Source: Synchiropus splendidus
Taxonomy: Eukaryota; Chordata; Actinopteri; Syngnathiformes; Callionymidae
Assembly (NCBI RefSeq): GCF_027744825.2
Contig: NC_071350.1
Span: 372,001 to 436,000, forward strand
Length of the DNA stretch: 64,000 bases
Direction: 5' to 3'
Shown here: one piece after another, positions 14,201 through 28,951 of the stretch
Numbering within the stretch: position 1 is the stretch's first letter
How the letters are laid out: every line of letters starts with the position of its first letter
The notes under the pieces: model-generated
Seen by the model: only the letters and a program-made list of their open reading frames with translations
Told to the model about the DNA's origin: nothing
The model's database searches: none
Translations under genes and position numbers: made by a program

Positions 14201-17200
14201 CGTTTTTGTGCATTGTGCCATAACTTTTCAGGAAAGCTTCAGAACATGAAATTTTAACCTCCCACTATAGCAGAAAGGGTCTTTCTAGTAGTTGCACATC
14301 AAATCTAAACTGTCTGAAGTGTTTTTCCAAAGTTATTAACACTTTTATGTTTGGCGTTCCGAAACCCACCTTATCTCAGGCTGAAAAGCGTTTTTGTGCA
14401 TTGTGCCATAACTTTTCAGGGAAGCTTCAGAACATGAAATTTTAACCTCCCACTATAGCAGAAAGGGTCTTTCTAGTAGTTGCACATCAAATCTAAACTG
14501 TCTGAAGTGTTTTTCCAAAGTTATCAACACTTTTATGTTTGGCGTTCCGAAACCCACCTTATCTCAGGCTGAAAAGCGTTTTTGTGCATTGTGCCATAAC
14601 TTTTCAGGGAAGCTTCAGAACATGAAATTTTAACCTCCCACTATAGCAGAAAGGGTCTTTCTAGTAGTTGCACATCAAATCTAAGCTGTCTGAAGTGTTT
14701 TTCAAAAGTTATCAACACTTTTATGTTTGGCGTTCCGAAACCCACCTTATCTCAGGCTGAAAAGCGTTTTTGTGCATTGTGCCATAACTTTTCAGGAAAG
14801 CTTCAGAACATGAAATTTTAACCTCCCACTATAGCAGAAAGGGTCTTTCTAGTAGTTGCACATCAAATCTAAACTGTCTGAAGTGTTTTTCCAAAGTTAT
14901 CAACACTTTTATGTTTGGCGTTCCGAAACCCACCTTATCTCAGGCTGAAAAGCGTTTTTGTGCATTGTGCCATAACTTTTCAGGGAAGCTTCAGAACATG
15001 AAATTTTAACCTCCCACTATAGCAGAAAGGGTCTTTCTAGTAGTTGCACATCAAATCTAAGCTGTCTGAAGTGTTTTTCAAAAGTTATCAACACTTTTAT
15101 GTTTGGCGTTCCGAAACCCACCTTATCTCAGGCTGAAAAGCGTTTTTGTGCATTGTGCCATAACTTTTCAGGAAAGCTTCAGAACATGAAATTTTAACCT
15201 CCCACTATAGCAGAAAGGGTCTTTCTAGTAGTTGCACATCAAATCTAAACTGTCTGAAGTGTTTTTCCAAAGTTATCAACACTTTTATGTTTGGCGTTCC
15301 GAAACCCACCTTATCTCAGGCTGAAAAGCGTTTTTGTGCATTGTGCCATAACTTTTCAGGGAAGCTTCAGAACATGAAATTTTAACCTCCCACTATAGCA
15401 GAAAGGGTCTTTCTAGTAGTTGCACATCAAATCTAAGCTGTCTGAAGTGTTTTTCCAAAGTTATCAACACTTTTATGTTTGGCGTTCCGAAACCCACCTT
15501 ATCTCAGGCTGAAAAGCGTTTTTACGCATTGTGCCATAACTTTTCAGGGAAGCTTCAGAACATGAAATTTTAACCTCCCACTATAGCAGAAAGGGTCTTT
15601 CTAGTAGTTGCACATCAAATCTAAACTGTCTGAAGTGTTTTTCCAAAGTTATTAACACTTTTATGTTTGGCGTTCCGAAACCCACCTTATCTCAGGCTGA
15701 AAAGCGTTTTTGTGCATTGTGCCATAACTTTTCAGGGAAGCTTCAGAACATGAAATTTTAACCTCCCACTATAGCAGAAAGGGTCTTTCTAGTAGTTGCA
15801 CATCAAATCTAAACTGTCTGAAGTGTTTTTCCAAAGTTATTAACACTTTTATGTTAGGCGTTCCGAAACCCACCTTATCTCAGGCTGAAAAGCGTTTTTG
15901 TGCAATGTGCCATAACTTTTCAGGGAAGCTTCAGAACATGAAATGTTAACCTCCCACTATAGCAGAAAGGGTCTTTCTAGTAGTTGCACATCAAATCTAA
16001 ACTGTCTGAAGTGTTTTTCCAAAGTTATCAACACTTTTATGTTTGGCGTTCCGAAACCCACCTTATCTCAGGCTGAAAAGCGTTTTTACGCATTGTGCCA
16101 TAACTTTTCAGGGAAGCTTCAGAACATGAAATTTTAACCTCCCACTATAGCAGAAAGGGTCTTTCTAGTAGGTGCACATCAAATCTAAGCTGTCTGAAGT
16201 GTTTTTCGAAAGTTATCAACACTTTTATGTTTGGCGTTCCGAAACCCACCTTATCTCAGGCTGAAAAGCGTTTTTGTGCATTGTGCCATAACTTTTCAGG
16301 GAAGCTTCAGAACATGAAATTTTAACCTCCCACTATAGCAGAAAGCGTCTTTCTAGTAGTTGCACATCAAATCTAAGCTGTCTGAAGTGTTTTTCAAAAG
16401 TTATCAACACTTTTATGTTTGGCGTTCCGAAACCCACCTTATCTCAGGCTGAAAAGCGTTTTTGTGCATTGTGCCATAACTTTTCAGGAAAGCTTCAGAA
16501 CATGAAATTTTAACCTCCCACTATAGCAGAAAGGGTCTTTCTAGTAGTTGCACATCAAATCTAAACTGTCTGAAGTGTTTTTCCAAAGTTATCAACACTT
16601 TTATGTTTGGCGTTCCGAAACCCACCTTATCTCAGGCTGAAAAGCGTTTTTACGCATTGTGCCATAACTTTTCAGGGAAGATTCAGAACATGAAATTTTA
16701 ACCTCCCACTATAGCAGAAAGGGTCTTTCTAGTAGGTGCACATCAAATCTAAGCTCTCTGAAGTGTTTTTCCAAAGTTATCAACACTTTTATGTTTGGCG
16801 TTCCGAAACCCACCTTATCTCAGGCTGAAAAGCGTTTTTGTGCATTGTGCCATAACTTTTCAGGAAAGCTTCAGAACATGAAATTTTAACCTCCCACTAT
16901 AGCAGAAAGGGTCTTTCTAGTAGTTGCACATCAAATCTAAACTGTCTGAAGTGTTTTTCCAAAGTTATTAACACTTTTATGTTTGGCGTTCCGAAACCCA
17001 CCTTATCTCAGGCTGAAAAGCGTTTTTGTGCATTGTGCCATAACTTTTCAGGGAAGCTTCAGAACATGAAATTTTAACCTCCCACTATAGCAGAAAGGGT
17101 CTTTCTAGTAGTTGCACATCAAATCTAAACTGTCTGAAGTGTTTTTCCAAAGTTATCAACACTTTTATGTTTGGCGTTCCGAAACCCACCTTATCTCAGG

Positions 17201-18988
17201 CTGAAAAGCGTTTTTGTGCATTGTGCCATAACTTTTCAGGGAAGCTTCAGAACATGAAATTTTAACCTCCCACTATAGCAGAAAGGGTCTTTCTAGTACG
17301 TGCACATCAAATCTAACCTGTCTGAAGTGTTTTTCAAAAGTTATCAACACTTTTATGTTTGGCGTTCCGAAACCCACCTTATCTCAGGCTGAAAAGCGTT
17401 TTTGTGCATTGTGCCATAACTTTTCAGGAAAGCTTCAGAACATGAAATTTTAACCTCCCACTATAGCAGAAAGGGTCTTTCTAGTAGTTGCACATCAAAT
17501 CTAAACTGTCTGAAGTGTTTTTCCAAAGTTATCAACACTTTTATGTTTGGCGTTCCGAAACCCACCTTATCTCAGGCTGAAAAGCGTTTTTGTGCGTTGT
17601 GCCATAACTTTTCAGGGAAGCTTCAGAACATGAAATTTTAACCTCCCACTATAGCAGAAAGGGTCTTTCTAGTAGTTGCACATCAAATCTAAGCTGTCTG
17701 AAGTGTTTTTCAAAAGTTATCAACACTTTTATGTTTGGCGTTCCGAAACCCACCTTATCTCAGGCTGAAAAGCGTTTTTGTGCATTGTGCCATAACTTTT
17801 CAGGGAAGCTTCAGAACATGAAATTTTAACCTCCCACTATAGCAGAAAGGGTCTTTCTAGTAGTTGCACATCAAATCTAAACTGTCTGAAGTGTTTTTCC
17901 AAAGTTATCAACACTTTTATGTTTGGCGTTCCGAAACCCACCTTATCTCAGGCTGAAAAGCGTTTTTGTGCATTGTGCCATAACTTTTCAGGGAAGCTTC
18001 AGAACATGAAATTTTAACCTCCCACTATAGCAGAAAGGGTCTTTCTAGTAGTTGAACATCAAATCTAAGCTGTCTGAAGTGTTTTTCCAAAGTTATCAAC
18101 ACTTTTATGTTTGGCGTTCCGAAACCCACCTTATCTCAGGCTGAAAAGCGTTTTTACGCATTGTGCCATAACTTTTCAGGGAAGCTTCAGAACATGAAAT
18201 TTTAACCTCCCACTATAGCAGAAAGGGTCTTTCTAGTAGGTGCACATCAAATCTAAGCTCTCTGAAGTGTTTATCGAAAGTTATCAACACTTTTATGTTT
18301 GGCGTTCCGAAACCCACCTTATCTCAGGCTGAAAAGCGTTTTTGTGCATTGTGCCATAACTTTTCAGGGAAGCTTCAGAACATGAAATTTTAACCTGCCA
18401 CTATAGCAGAAAGGGTCTTTCTAGTAGTTGCACATCAAATCTAAACTGTCTGAAGTGTTTTTCCAAAGTTATCAACACTTTTATGTTTGGCGTTCCGAAA
18501 CCCACCTTATCTCAGGCTGAAAAGCGTTTTTGTGCATTGTGCCATAACTTTTCAGGGAAGCTTCAGAACATGAAATTTTAACCTCCCACTATAGCAGAAA
18601 GGGTCTTTCTAGTAGTTGCACATCAAATCTAAGCTGTCTGAAGTGTTTTTCAAAAGTTATCAACACTTTTATGTTTGGCGTTCCGAAACCCACCTTATCT
18701 CAGGCTGAAAAGCGTTTTTGTGCATTGTGCCATAACTTTTCAGGAAAGCTTCAGAACATGAAATTTTAACCTCCCACTATAGCAGAAAGGGTCTTTCTAG
18801 TAGTTGTACATCAAATCTAAACTGTCTGAAGTGTTTTTCCAAAGTTATCAACACTTTTATGTTTGGCGTTCCGAAACCCACCTTATCTCAGGCTGAAAAG
18901 CGTTTTTGTGCATTGTGCCATAACTTTTCAGGGAAGCTTCAGAACATGAAATTTTAACCTCCCACTATAGCAGAAAGGGTCTTTCTAG

Positions 18989-20868
18989 TTGTTGCACATC
19001 AAATCTAAGCTGTCTGAAGTGTTTTTCCAAAGTTATCAACACTTTTATGTTTGGCGTTCCGAAACCCACCTTATCTCAGGCTGAAAAGCGTTTATACGCA
19101 TTGTGCCATAACTTTTCAGGGAAGCTTCAGAACATGAAATTTTAACCTCCCACTATAGCAGAAAGGGTCTTTCTAGTAGGTGCACATCAAATCTAAGCTC
19201 TCTGAAGTGTTTTTCGAAAGTTATCAACACTTTTATGTTTGGCGTTCCGAAACCCACCTTATCTCAGGCTGAAAAGCGTTTTTGTGCATTGTGCCATAAC
19301 TTTTCAGGGAAGCTTCAGAACATGAAATTTTAACCTGCCACTATAGCAGAAAGGGTCTTTCTAGTAGTTGCCCATCAAATCTAAACTGTCTGAAGTGTTT
19401 TTCCAAAGTTATTAACACTTTTATGTTTGGCGTTCCGAAACCCACCTTATCTCAGGCTGAAAAGCGTTTTTGTGCATTGTGCCATAACTTTTCAGGGAAG
19501 CTTCAGAACATGAAATTTTAACCTCCCACTATAGCAGAAAGGGTCTTTCTAGTAGTTGCACATCAAATCTAAGCTGTCTGAAGTGTTTTTCCAAAGTTAT
19601 CAACACTTTTATGTTTGGCGTTCCGAAACCCACCTTATCTCAGGCTGAAAAGCGTTTTTGTGCATTGTGCCATAACTTTTCAGGGAAGCTTCAGAACATG
19701 AAATTTTAACCTCCCACTATAGCAGAAAGGGTCTTTCTAGTAGTTGCACATCAAATCTAAGCTGTCTAAAGTGTTTTTCAAAAGTTATCAACACTTTTAT
19801 GTTTGGCGTTCCGAAACCCACCTTATCTCAGGCTGAAAAGCGTTTTTGTGCATTGTGCCATAACTTTTCAGGGAAGCTTCAGAACATGAAATTTTAACCT
19901 CCCACTATAGCAGAAAGGGTCTTTCTAGTTGTTGCACATCAAATCTAAGCTGTCTGAAGTGTTTTTCCAAAGTTATCAACACTTTTATGTTTGGCGTTCC
20001 GAAACCCACCTTATCTCAGGCTGAAAAGCGTTTATACGCATTGTGCCATAACTTTTCAGGGAAGCTTCAGAACATGAAATTTTAACCTCCCACTATAGCA
20101 GAAAGGGTCTTTCTAGTAGGTGCACATCAAATCTAAGCTCTCTGAAGTGTTTTTCGAAAGTTATCAACACTTTTATGTTTGGCGTTCCGAAACCCACCTT
20201 ATCTCAGGCTGAAAAGCGTTTTTGTGCATTGTGCCATAACTTTTCAGGGAAGCTTCAGAACATGAAATTTTAACCTGCCACTATAGCAGAAAGGGTCTTT
20301 CTAGTAGTTGCCCATCAAATCTAAACTGTCTGAAGTGTTTTTCCAAAGTTATTAACACTTTTATGTTTGGCGTTCCGAAACCCACCTTATCTCAGGCTGA
20401 AAAGCGTTTTTGTGCATTGTGCCATAACTTTTCAGGGAAGCTTCAGAACATGAAATTTTAACCTCCCACTATAGCAGAAAGGGTCTTTCTAGTAGTTGCA
20501 CATCAAATCTAAGCTGTCTGAAGTGTTTTTCCAAAGTTATCAACACTTTTATGTTTGGCGTTCCGAAACCCACCTTATCTCAGGCTGAAAAGCGTTTTTG
20601 TGCATTGTGCCATAACTTTTCAGGGAAGCTTCAGAACATGAAATTTTAACCTCCCACTATAGCAGAAAGGGTCTTTCTAGTAGTTGCACATCAAATCTAA
20701 GCTGTCTAAAGTGTTTTTCAAAAGTTATCAACACTTTTATGTTTGGCGTTCCGAAACCCACCTTATCTCAGGCTGAAAAGCGTTTTTGTGCATTGTGCCA
20801 TAACTTTTCAGGAAAGCTTCAGAACATGAAATTTTAACCTCCCACTATAGCAGAAAGGGTCTTTCTAG
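18989..20868. repeat. Two tandem copies of another 5-monomer (940-bp) higher-order repeat
   Basis: Copies start at 18989 and 19929. Private variants recur exactly 940 bp apart: CTAGTTGTTGC at the first monomer boundary, TTTATACGCA in that monomer, AACCTGCCAC in the second, TTGCCCATC in the third and GTCTAAAG in the fifth. One visible difference is GGGAAG versus GGAAAG at the end of the fifth monomer. Confidence 0.88.
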
Positions 20869-22372
20869 TAGTTGCACATCAAATCTAAACTGTCTGAAGT
20901 GTTTTTCCAAAGTTATCAACACTTTTATGTTTGGCGTTCCGAAACCCACCTTATCTCAGGCTGAAAAGCGTTTTTGTGCATTGTGCCATAACTTTTCAGG
21001 GAAGCTTCAGAACATGAAATTTTAACCTCCCACTATAGCAGAAAGGGTCTTTCTAGTAGTTACACATCAAATCTAAGCTGTCTGAAGTGTTTTTCCAAAG
21101 TTATCAACACTTTTATGTTTGGCGTTCCGAAACCCACCTTATCTCAGGCTGAAAAGCGTTTTTACGCATTGTGCCATAACTTTTCAGGGAAGCTTCAGAA
21201 CATGAAATTTTAACCTCCCACTATAGCAGAAAGGGTCTTTCTAGTAGGTGCACATCAAATCTAAGCTCTCTGAAGTGTTTTTCGAAAGTTATCAACACTT
21301 TTATGTTTGGCGTTCCGAAACCCACCTTATCTCAGGCTGAAAAGCGTTTTTGTGCATTGTGCCATAACTTTTCAGGGAAGCTTCAGAACATGAAATTTTA
21401 ACCTGCCACTATAGCAGAAAGGGTCTTTCTAGTAGTTGCACATCAATTCTAAACTGTCTGAAGTGTTTTTCCAAAGTTATTAACACTTTTATGTTTGGCG
21501 TTCCGAAACCCACCTTATCTCAGGCTGAAAAGCGTTTTTGTGCATTGTGCCATAACTTTTCAGGGAAGCTTCAGAACATGAAATTTTAACCTCCCACTAT
21601 AGCAGAAAGGGTCTTTCTAGTAGTTGCACATCAAATCTAAACTGTCTGAAGTGTTTTTCCAAAGTTATTAACACTTTTATGTTTGGCGTTCCGAAACCCA
21701 CCTTATCTCAGGCTGAAAAGCGTTTTTGTGCATTGTGCCATAACTTTTCAGGGAAGCTTCAGAACATGAAATTTTAACCTCCCACTATAGCAGAAAGGGT
21801 CTTTCTAGTAGTTGCACATCAAATCTAAACTGTCTGAAGTGTTTTTCCAAAGTTATCAACACTTTTATGTTTGGCGTTCCGAAACCCACCTTATCTCAGG
21901 CTGAAAAGCGTTTTTGTGCATTGTGCCATAACTTTTCAGGGAAGCTTCAGAACATGAAATTTTAACCTCCCACTATAGCAGAAAGGGTCTTTCTAGTAGT
22001 TGCACATCAAATCTAAACTGTCTGAAGTGTTTTTCCAAAGTTATTAACACTTTTATGTTTGGCGTTCCGAAACCCACCTTATCTCAGGCTGAAAAGCGTT
22101 TTTACGCATTGTGCCATAACTTTTCAGGGAAGCTTCAGAACATGAAATTTTAACCTCCCACTATAGCAGAAAGGGTCTTTCTAGTAGGTGCACATCAAAT
22201 CTAAGCTCTCTGAAGTGTTTTTCGAAAGTTATCAACACTTTTATGTTTGGCGTTCCGAAACCCACCTTATCTCAGGCTGAAAAGCGTTTTTGTGCATTGT
22301 GCCATAACTTTTCAGGAAAGCTTCAGAACATGAAATTTTAACCTCCCACTATAGCAGAAAGGGTCTTTCTAG

Positions 22373-25300
22373 TAGTTGCACATCAAATCTAAACTGTCTG
22401 AAGTGTTTTTCCAAAGTTATCAACACTTTTATGTTTGGCGTTCCGAAACCCACCATATCTCAGGCTGAAAAGCGTTTTTGTGCATTGTGCCATAACTTTT
22501 CAGGGAAGCTTCAGAACATGAAATTTTAACCTCCCACTATAGCAGAAAGGGTCTTTCTAGTAGTTGCACATCAAATCTAAGCTGTCTGAAGTGTTTTTCA
22601 AAAGTTATCAACACTTTTATGTTTGGCGTTCCGAAACCCACCTTATCTCAGGCTGAAAAGCGTTTTTGTGCATTGTGCCATAACTTTTCAGGAAAGCTTC
22701 AGAACATGAAATTTTAACCTCCCACTATAGCAGAAAGGGTCTTTCTAGTAGTTGCACATCAAATCTAAACTGTCTGAAGTGTTTTTCCAAAGTTATCAAC
22801 ACTTTTATGTTTGGCGTTCCGAAACCCACCTTATCTCAGGCTGAAAAGCGTTTTTGTGCATTGTGCCATAGCTTTTCAGGGAAGCTTCAGAACATGAAAT
22901 TTTAACCTCCCACTATAGCAGAAAGGGTCTTTCTAGTAGTTGCACATCAAATCTAAGCTGTCTGAAGTGTTTTTCAAAAGTTATCAACACTTTTATGTTT
23001 GGCGTTCCGAAACCCACCTTATCTCAGGCTGAAAAGCGTTTTTGTGCATTGTGCCATAACTTTTCAGGAAAGCTTCAGAACATGAAATTTTAACCTCCCA
23101 CTATAGCAGAAAGGGTCTTTCTAGTAGTTGCACATCAAATCTAAACTGTCTGAAGTGTTTTTCCAAAGTTATCAACACTTTTATGTTTGGCGTTCCGAAA
23201 CCCACCTTATCTCAGGCTGAAAAGCGTTTTTGTGCATTGTGCCATAACTTTTCAGGGAAGCTTCAGAACATGAAATTTTAACCTCCCACTATAGCAGAAA
23301 GGGTCTTTCTAGTAGTTGCACATCAAATCTAAGCTGTCTGAAGTGTTTTTCCAAAGTTATCAACACTTTTATGTTTGGCGTTCCGAAACCCACCTTATCT
23401 CAGGCTGAAAAGCGTTTTTACGCATTGTGCCATAACTTTTCAGGGAAGCTTCAGAACATGAAATTTTAACCTCCCACTATAGCAGAAAGGGTCTTTCTAG
23501 TAGGTGCACATCAAATCTAAGCTCTCTGAAGTGTTTTTCGAAAGTTATCAACACTTTTATGTTTGGCGTTCCGAAACCCACCTTATCTCAGGCTGAAAAG
23601 CGTTTTTGTGCATTGTGCCATAACTTTTCAGGGAAGCTTCAGAACATGAAATTTTAACCTGCCACTATAGCAGAAAGGGTCTTTCTAGTAGTTGCACATC
23701 AAATCTAAACTGTCTGAAGTGTTTTTCCAAAGTTATTAACACTTTTATGTTTGGCGTTCCGAAACCCACCTTATCTCAGGCTGAAAAGCGTTTTTGTGCA
23801 TTGTGCCATAACTTTTCAGGGAAGCTTCAGAACATGAAATTTTAACCTGCCACTATAGCAGAAAGGGTCTTTCTAGTAGTTGCACATCAATTCTAAACTG
23901 TCTGAAGTGTTTTTCCAAAGTTATTAACACTTTTATGTTTGGCGTTCCGAAACCCACCTTATCTCAGGCTGAAAAGCGTTTTTGTGCATTGTGCCATAAC
24001 TTTTCAGGAAAGCTTCAGAACATGAAATTTTAACCTCCCACTATAGCAGAAAGGGTCTTTCTAGTAGTTGCACATCAAATCTAAACTGTCTGAAGTGTTT
24101 TTCCAAAGTTATCAACACTTTTATGTTTGGCGTTCCGAAACCCACCTTATCTCAGGCTGAAAAGCGTTTTTGTGCATTGTGCCATAACTTTTCAGGGAAG
24201 CTTCAGAACATGAAATTTTAACCTCCCACTATAGCAGAAAGGGTCTTTCTAGTAGTTGCACATCAAATCTAAGCTGTCTGAAGTGTTTTTCAAAAGTTAT
24301 CAACACTTTTATGTTTGGCGTTCCGAAACCCACCTTATCTCAGGCTGAAAAGCGTTTTTGTGCATTGTGCCATAACTTTTCAGGAAAGCTTCAGAACATG
24401 AAATTTTAACCTCCCACTATAGCAGAAAGGGTCTTTCTAGTAGTTGCACATCAAATCTAAACTGTCTGAAGTGTTTTTCCAAAGTTATCAACACTTTTAT
24501 GTTTGGCGTTCCGAAACCCACCTTATCTCAGGCTGAAAAGCGTTTTTGTGCATTGTGCCATAGCTTTTCAGGGAAGCTTCAGAACATGAAATTTTAACCT
24601 CCCACTATAGCAGAAAGGGTCTTTCTAGTAGTTGCACATCAAATCTAAGCTGTCTGAAGTGTTTTTCAAAAGTTATCAACACTTTTATGTTTGGCGTTCC
24701 GAAACCCACCTTATCTCAGGCTGAAAAGCGTTTTTGTGCATTGTGCCATAACTTTTCAGGAAAGCTTCAGAACATGAAATTTTAACCTCCCACTATAGCA
24801 GAAAGGGTCTTTCTAGTAGTTGCACATCAAATCTAAACTGTCTGAAGTGTTTTTCCAAAGTTATCAACACTTTTATGTTTGGCGTTCCGAAACCCACCTT
24901 ATCTCAGGCTGAAAAGCGTTTTTGTGCATTGTGCCATAACTTTTCAGGGAAGCTTCAGAACATGAAATTTTAACCTCCCACTATAGCAGAAAGGGTCTTT
25001 CTAGTAGTTGCACATCAAATCTAAGCTGTCTGAAGTGTTTTTCCAAAGTTATCAACACTTTTATGTTTGGCGTTCCGAAACCCACCTTATCTCAGGCTGA
25101 AAAGCGTTTTTACGCATTGTGCCATAACTTTTCAGGGAAGCTTCAGAACATGAAATTTTAACCTCCCACTATAGCAGAAAGGGTCTTTCTAGTAGGTGCA
25201 CATCAAATCTAAGCTCTCTGAAGTGTTTTTCGAAAGTTATCAACACTTTTATGTTTGGCGTTCCGAAACCCACCTTATCTCAGGCTGAAAAGCGTTTTTG

Positions 25301-25756
25301 TGCATTGTGCCATAACTTTTCAGGGAAGCTTCAGAACATGAAATTTTAACCTGCCACTATAGCAGAAAGGGTCTTTCTAGTAGTTGCACATCAAATCTAA
25401 ACTGTCTGAAGTGTTTTTCCAAAGTTATTAACACTTTTATGTTTGGCGTTCCGAAACCCACCTTATCTCAGGCTGAAAAGCGTTTTTGTGCATTGTGCCA
25501 TAACTTTTCAGGGAAGCTTCAGAACATGAAATTTTAACCTCCCACTATAGCAGAAAGGGTCTTTCTAGTAGTTGCACATCAAATCTAAACTGTCTGAAGT
25601 GTTTTTCCAAAGTTATTAACACTTTTATGTTTGGCGTTCCGAAACCCACCTTATCTCAGGCTGAAAAGCGTTTTTGTGCATTGTGCCATAACTTTTCAGG
25701 GAAGCTTCAGAACATGAAATTTTAACCTCCCACTATAGCAGAAAGGGTCTTTCTAG
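22373..25756. repeat. Imperfect tandem duplication of a 9-monomer (1,692-bp) unit
   Basis: Monomers from 22373 run E, D, E, D, E, F, C, A, A, and the same order restarts at 24065. The rare variant CCATAGCTTTTC occurs at about 22869 and 24561, exactly 1,692 bp apart. The copies differ in places, for example AATTCT in the last monomer of copy 1 only. Confidence 0.75.
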
Positions 25757-27072
25757 TAGTTGCACATCAAATCTAAACTGTCTGAAGTGTTTTTCCAAAG
25801 TTATCAACACTTTTATGTTTGGCGTTCCGAAACCCACCTTATCTCAGGCTGAAAAGCGTTTTTACGCATTGTGCCATAACTTTTCAGGGAAGCTTCAGAA
25901 CATGAAATTTTAACCTCCCACTATAGCAGAAAGGGTCTTTCTAGTAGGTGCACATCAAATCTAAGCTCTCTGAAGTGTTTTTCGAAAGTTATCAACACTT
26001 TTATGTTTGGCGTTCCGAAACCCACCTTATCTCAGGCTGAAAAGCGTTTTTGTGCATTGTGCCATAACTTTTCAGGAAAGCTTCAGAACATGAAATTTTA
26101 ACCTCCCACTATAGCAGAAAGGGTCCTTCTAGTAGTTGCACATCAAATCTAAACTGTCTGAAGTGTTTTTCCAAAGTTATTAACACTTTTATGTTTGGCG
26201 TTCCGAAACCCACCTTATCTCAGGCTGAAAAGCGTTTTTGTGCATTGTGCCATAACTTTTCAGGGAAGCTTCAGAACATGAAATTTTAACCTCCCACTAT
26301 AGCAGAAAGGGTCTTTCTAGTAGTTGCACATCAAATCTAAACTGTCTGAAGTGTTTTTCCAAAGTTATCAACACTTTTATGTTTGGCGTTCCGAAACCCA
26401 CCTTATCTCAGGCTGAAAAGCGTTTTTACGCATTGTGCCATAACTTTTCAGGGAAGCTTCAGAACATGAAATTTTAACCTCCCACTATAGCAGAAAGGGT
26501 CTTTCTAGTAGGTGCACATCAAATCTAAGCTCTCTGAAGTGTTTTTCGAAAGTTATCAACACTTTTATGTTTGGCGTTCCGAAACCCACCTTATCTCAGG
26601 CTGAAAAGCGTTTTTGTGCATTGTGCCATAACTTTTCAGGAAAGCTTCAGAACATGAAATTTTAACCTCCCACTATAGCAGAAAGGGTCCTTCTAGTAGT
26701 TGCACATCAAATCTAAACTGTCTGAAGTGTTTTTCCAAAGTTATTAACACTTTTATGTTTGGCGTTCCGAAACCCACCTTATCTCAGGCTGAAAAGCGTT
26801 TTTACGCATTGTGCCATAACTTTTCAGGGAAGCTTCAGAACATGAAATTTTAACCTCCCACTATAGCAGAAAGGGTCTTTCTAGTAGGTGCACATCAAAT
26901 CTAAGCTGTCTGAAGTGTTTTTCGAAAGTTATCAACACTTTTGTGTTTGGCGTTCCGAAACCCACCTTATCTCAGGCTGAAAAGCGTTTTTGTGCATTGT
27001 GCCATAACTTTTCAGGGAAGCTTCAGAACATGAAATTTTAACCTCCCACTATAGCAGAAAGGGTCTTTCTAG

Positions 27073-28951
27073 TAGTTGCACATCAAATCTAAACTGTCTG
27101 AAGTGTTTTTCTAAAGTTATCAACACTTTTATGTTTGGCGTTCCGAAACCCACCTTATCTCAGGCTGAAAAGCGTTTTTACGCATTGTGCCATAACTTTT
27201 CAGGGAAGCTTCAGAACATGAAATTTTAACCTCCCACTATAGCAGAAAGGGTCTTTCTAGTAGTTGCACATCAAATCTAAGCTGTCTGAAGTGTTTTTCC
27301 AAAGTTATCAACACTTTTATGTTTGGCGTTCCGAAACCCGCCTTATCTCAGGCTGAAAAGCGTTTTTGTGCATTGTGCCATAACTTTTTAGGGAAGCTTC
27401 AGAACATGAAATTTTAACCTCCCACTATAGCAGAAAGGGTCTTTCTAGTAGTTGCACATCGAATCTAAGCTGTCTGAAGTGTTTTTCAAAAGTTATCAAC
27501 ACTTTTATGTTTGGCGTTCCGAAACCCACCTTATCTCAGGCTGAAAAGCGTTTTTGTGCATTGTGCCATAACTTTTCAGGAAAGCTTCAGAACATGAAAT
27601 TTTAACCTCCCACTATAGCAGAAAGGGTCTTTCTAGTAGTTGCACATCAAATCTAAACTGTCTGAAGTGTTTTTCCAAAGTTATTAACACTTTTATGTTT
27701 GGCGTTCCGAAACCCACCTTATCTCAGGCTGAAAAGCGTTTTTGTGCATTGTGCCATAACTTTTCAGGGAAGCTTCAGAACATAAAATTTTAACCTCCCA
27801 CTATAGCAGAAAGGGTCTTTCTAGTAGTTGCACATCAAATCTAAACTGTCTGAAGTGTTTTTCCAAAGTTATCAACACTTTTATGTTTGGCGTTCCGAAA
27901 CCCACCTTATCTCAGGCTGAAAAGCGTTTTTGTGCATTGTGCCATAACTTTTCAGGGAAGCTTCAGAACATGAAATTTTAACCTCCCACTATAGCAGAAA
28001 GGGTCTTTCTAGAAGGTGCACATCAAATCTAAGCTCTCTGAAGTGTTTTTCGAAAGTTATCAACACTTTTATGTTTGGCGTTCCGAAACCCACCTTATCT
28101 CAGGCTGAAAAGCGTTTTTGTGCATTGTGCCATAACTTTTCAGGAAAGCTTCAGAACATGAAATTTTAACCTCCCACTATAGCAGAAAGGGTCTTTCTAG
28201 TAGTTGCACATAAATCTAAACTGTCTGAAGTGTTTTTCCAAAGTTATCAACACTTTTATGTTTGGCGTTCCGAAACCCACCTTATCTCAGGCTGAAAAGC
28301 GTTTTTGTGCATTGTGCCATAACTTTTCAGGGTAGCTTCAGAACATGAAATTTTAACCTCCCACTATAGCAGAAAGGGTCTTTCTAGTAGTTGCACATCA
28401 AATCTAAGCTGTCTGAAGTGTTTTTCAAAAGTTATCAACACTTTTATGTTTGGCGTTCCGAAACCCACCTTATCTCAGGCTGAAAAGCGCTTTTGTGCAT
28501 TGTGCCATAACTTTTCAGGAAAGCTTCAGAACATGAAATTTTAACCTCCCACTATAGCAGAAAGGGTCTTTCTAGTAGTTGCACATCAAATCTAAACTGT
28601 CTGAAGTGTTTTTCCAAAGTTATCAACACTTTTATGTTTGGCGTTCCGAAACCCACCTTATCTCAGGCTGAAAAGCGTTTTTACGCATTGTGGCATAACT
28701 TTTCAGGGAAGCTTCAGAACATGAAATTTTAACCTCCCACTATAGCAGAAAGGGTCTTTCTAGTAGGTGCACATCAAATCTAAGCTCTCTGAAGTGTTTT
28801 TCGAAAGTTATCAACACTTTTATGTTTGGCGTTCCGAAACCCACCTTATCTCAGGCTGAAAAGCGTTTTTGTGCATTGTGCCATAACTTTTCAGGGAAGC
28901 TTCAGAACATGAAATTTTAACCTCCCACTATAGCAGAAAGGGTCTTTCTAG
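27073..28951. repeat. 10-monomer block, copy 1 of a 5,263-bp-spaced duplication
   Basis: This 1,879-bp block recurs at 32336-34214. Private markers match at a constant 5,263-bp offset: TCTAAAG at 27111, ACCCGCC at 27340, TTTTTAGGG, CATAAAATT at 27781, the single-base deletion in CACATAAATC at 28211, GGGTAGC and GTGGCATAAC at 28691. Confidence 0.88.
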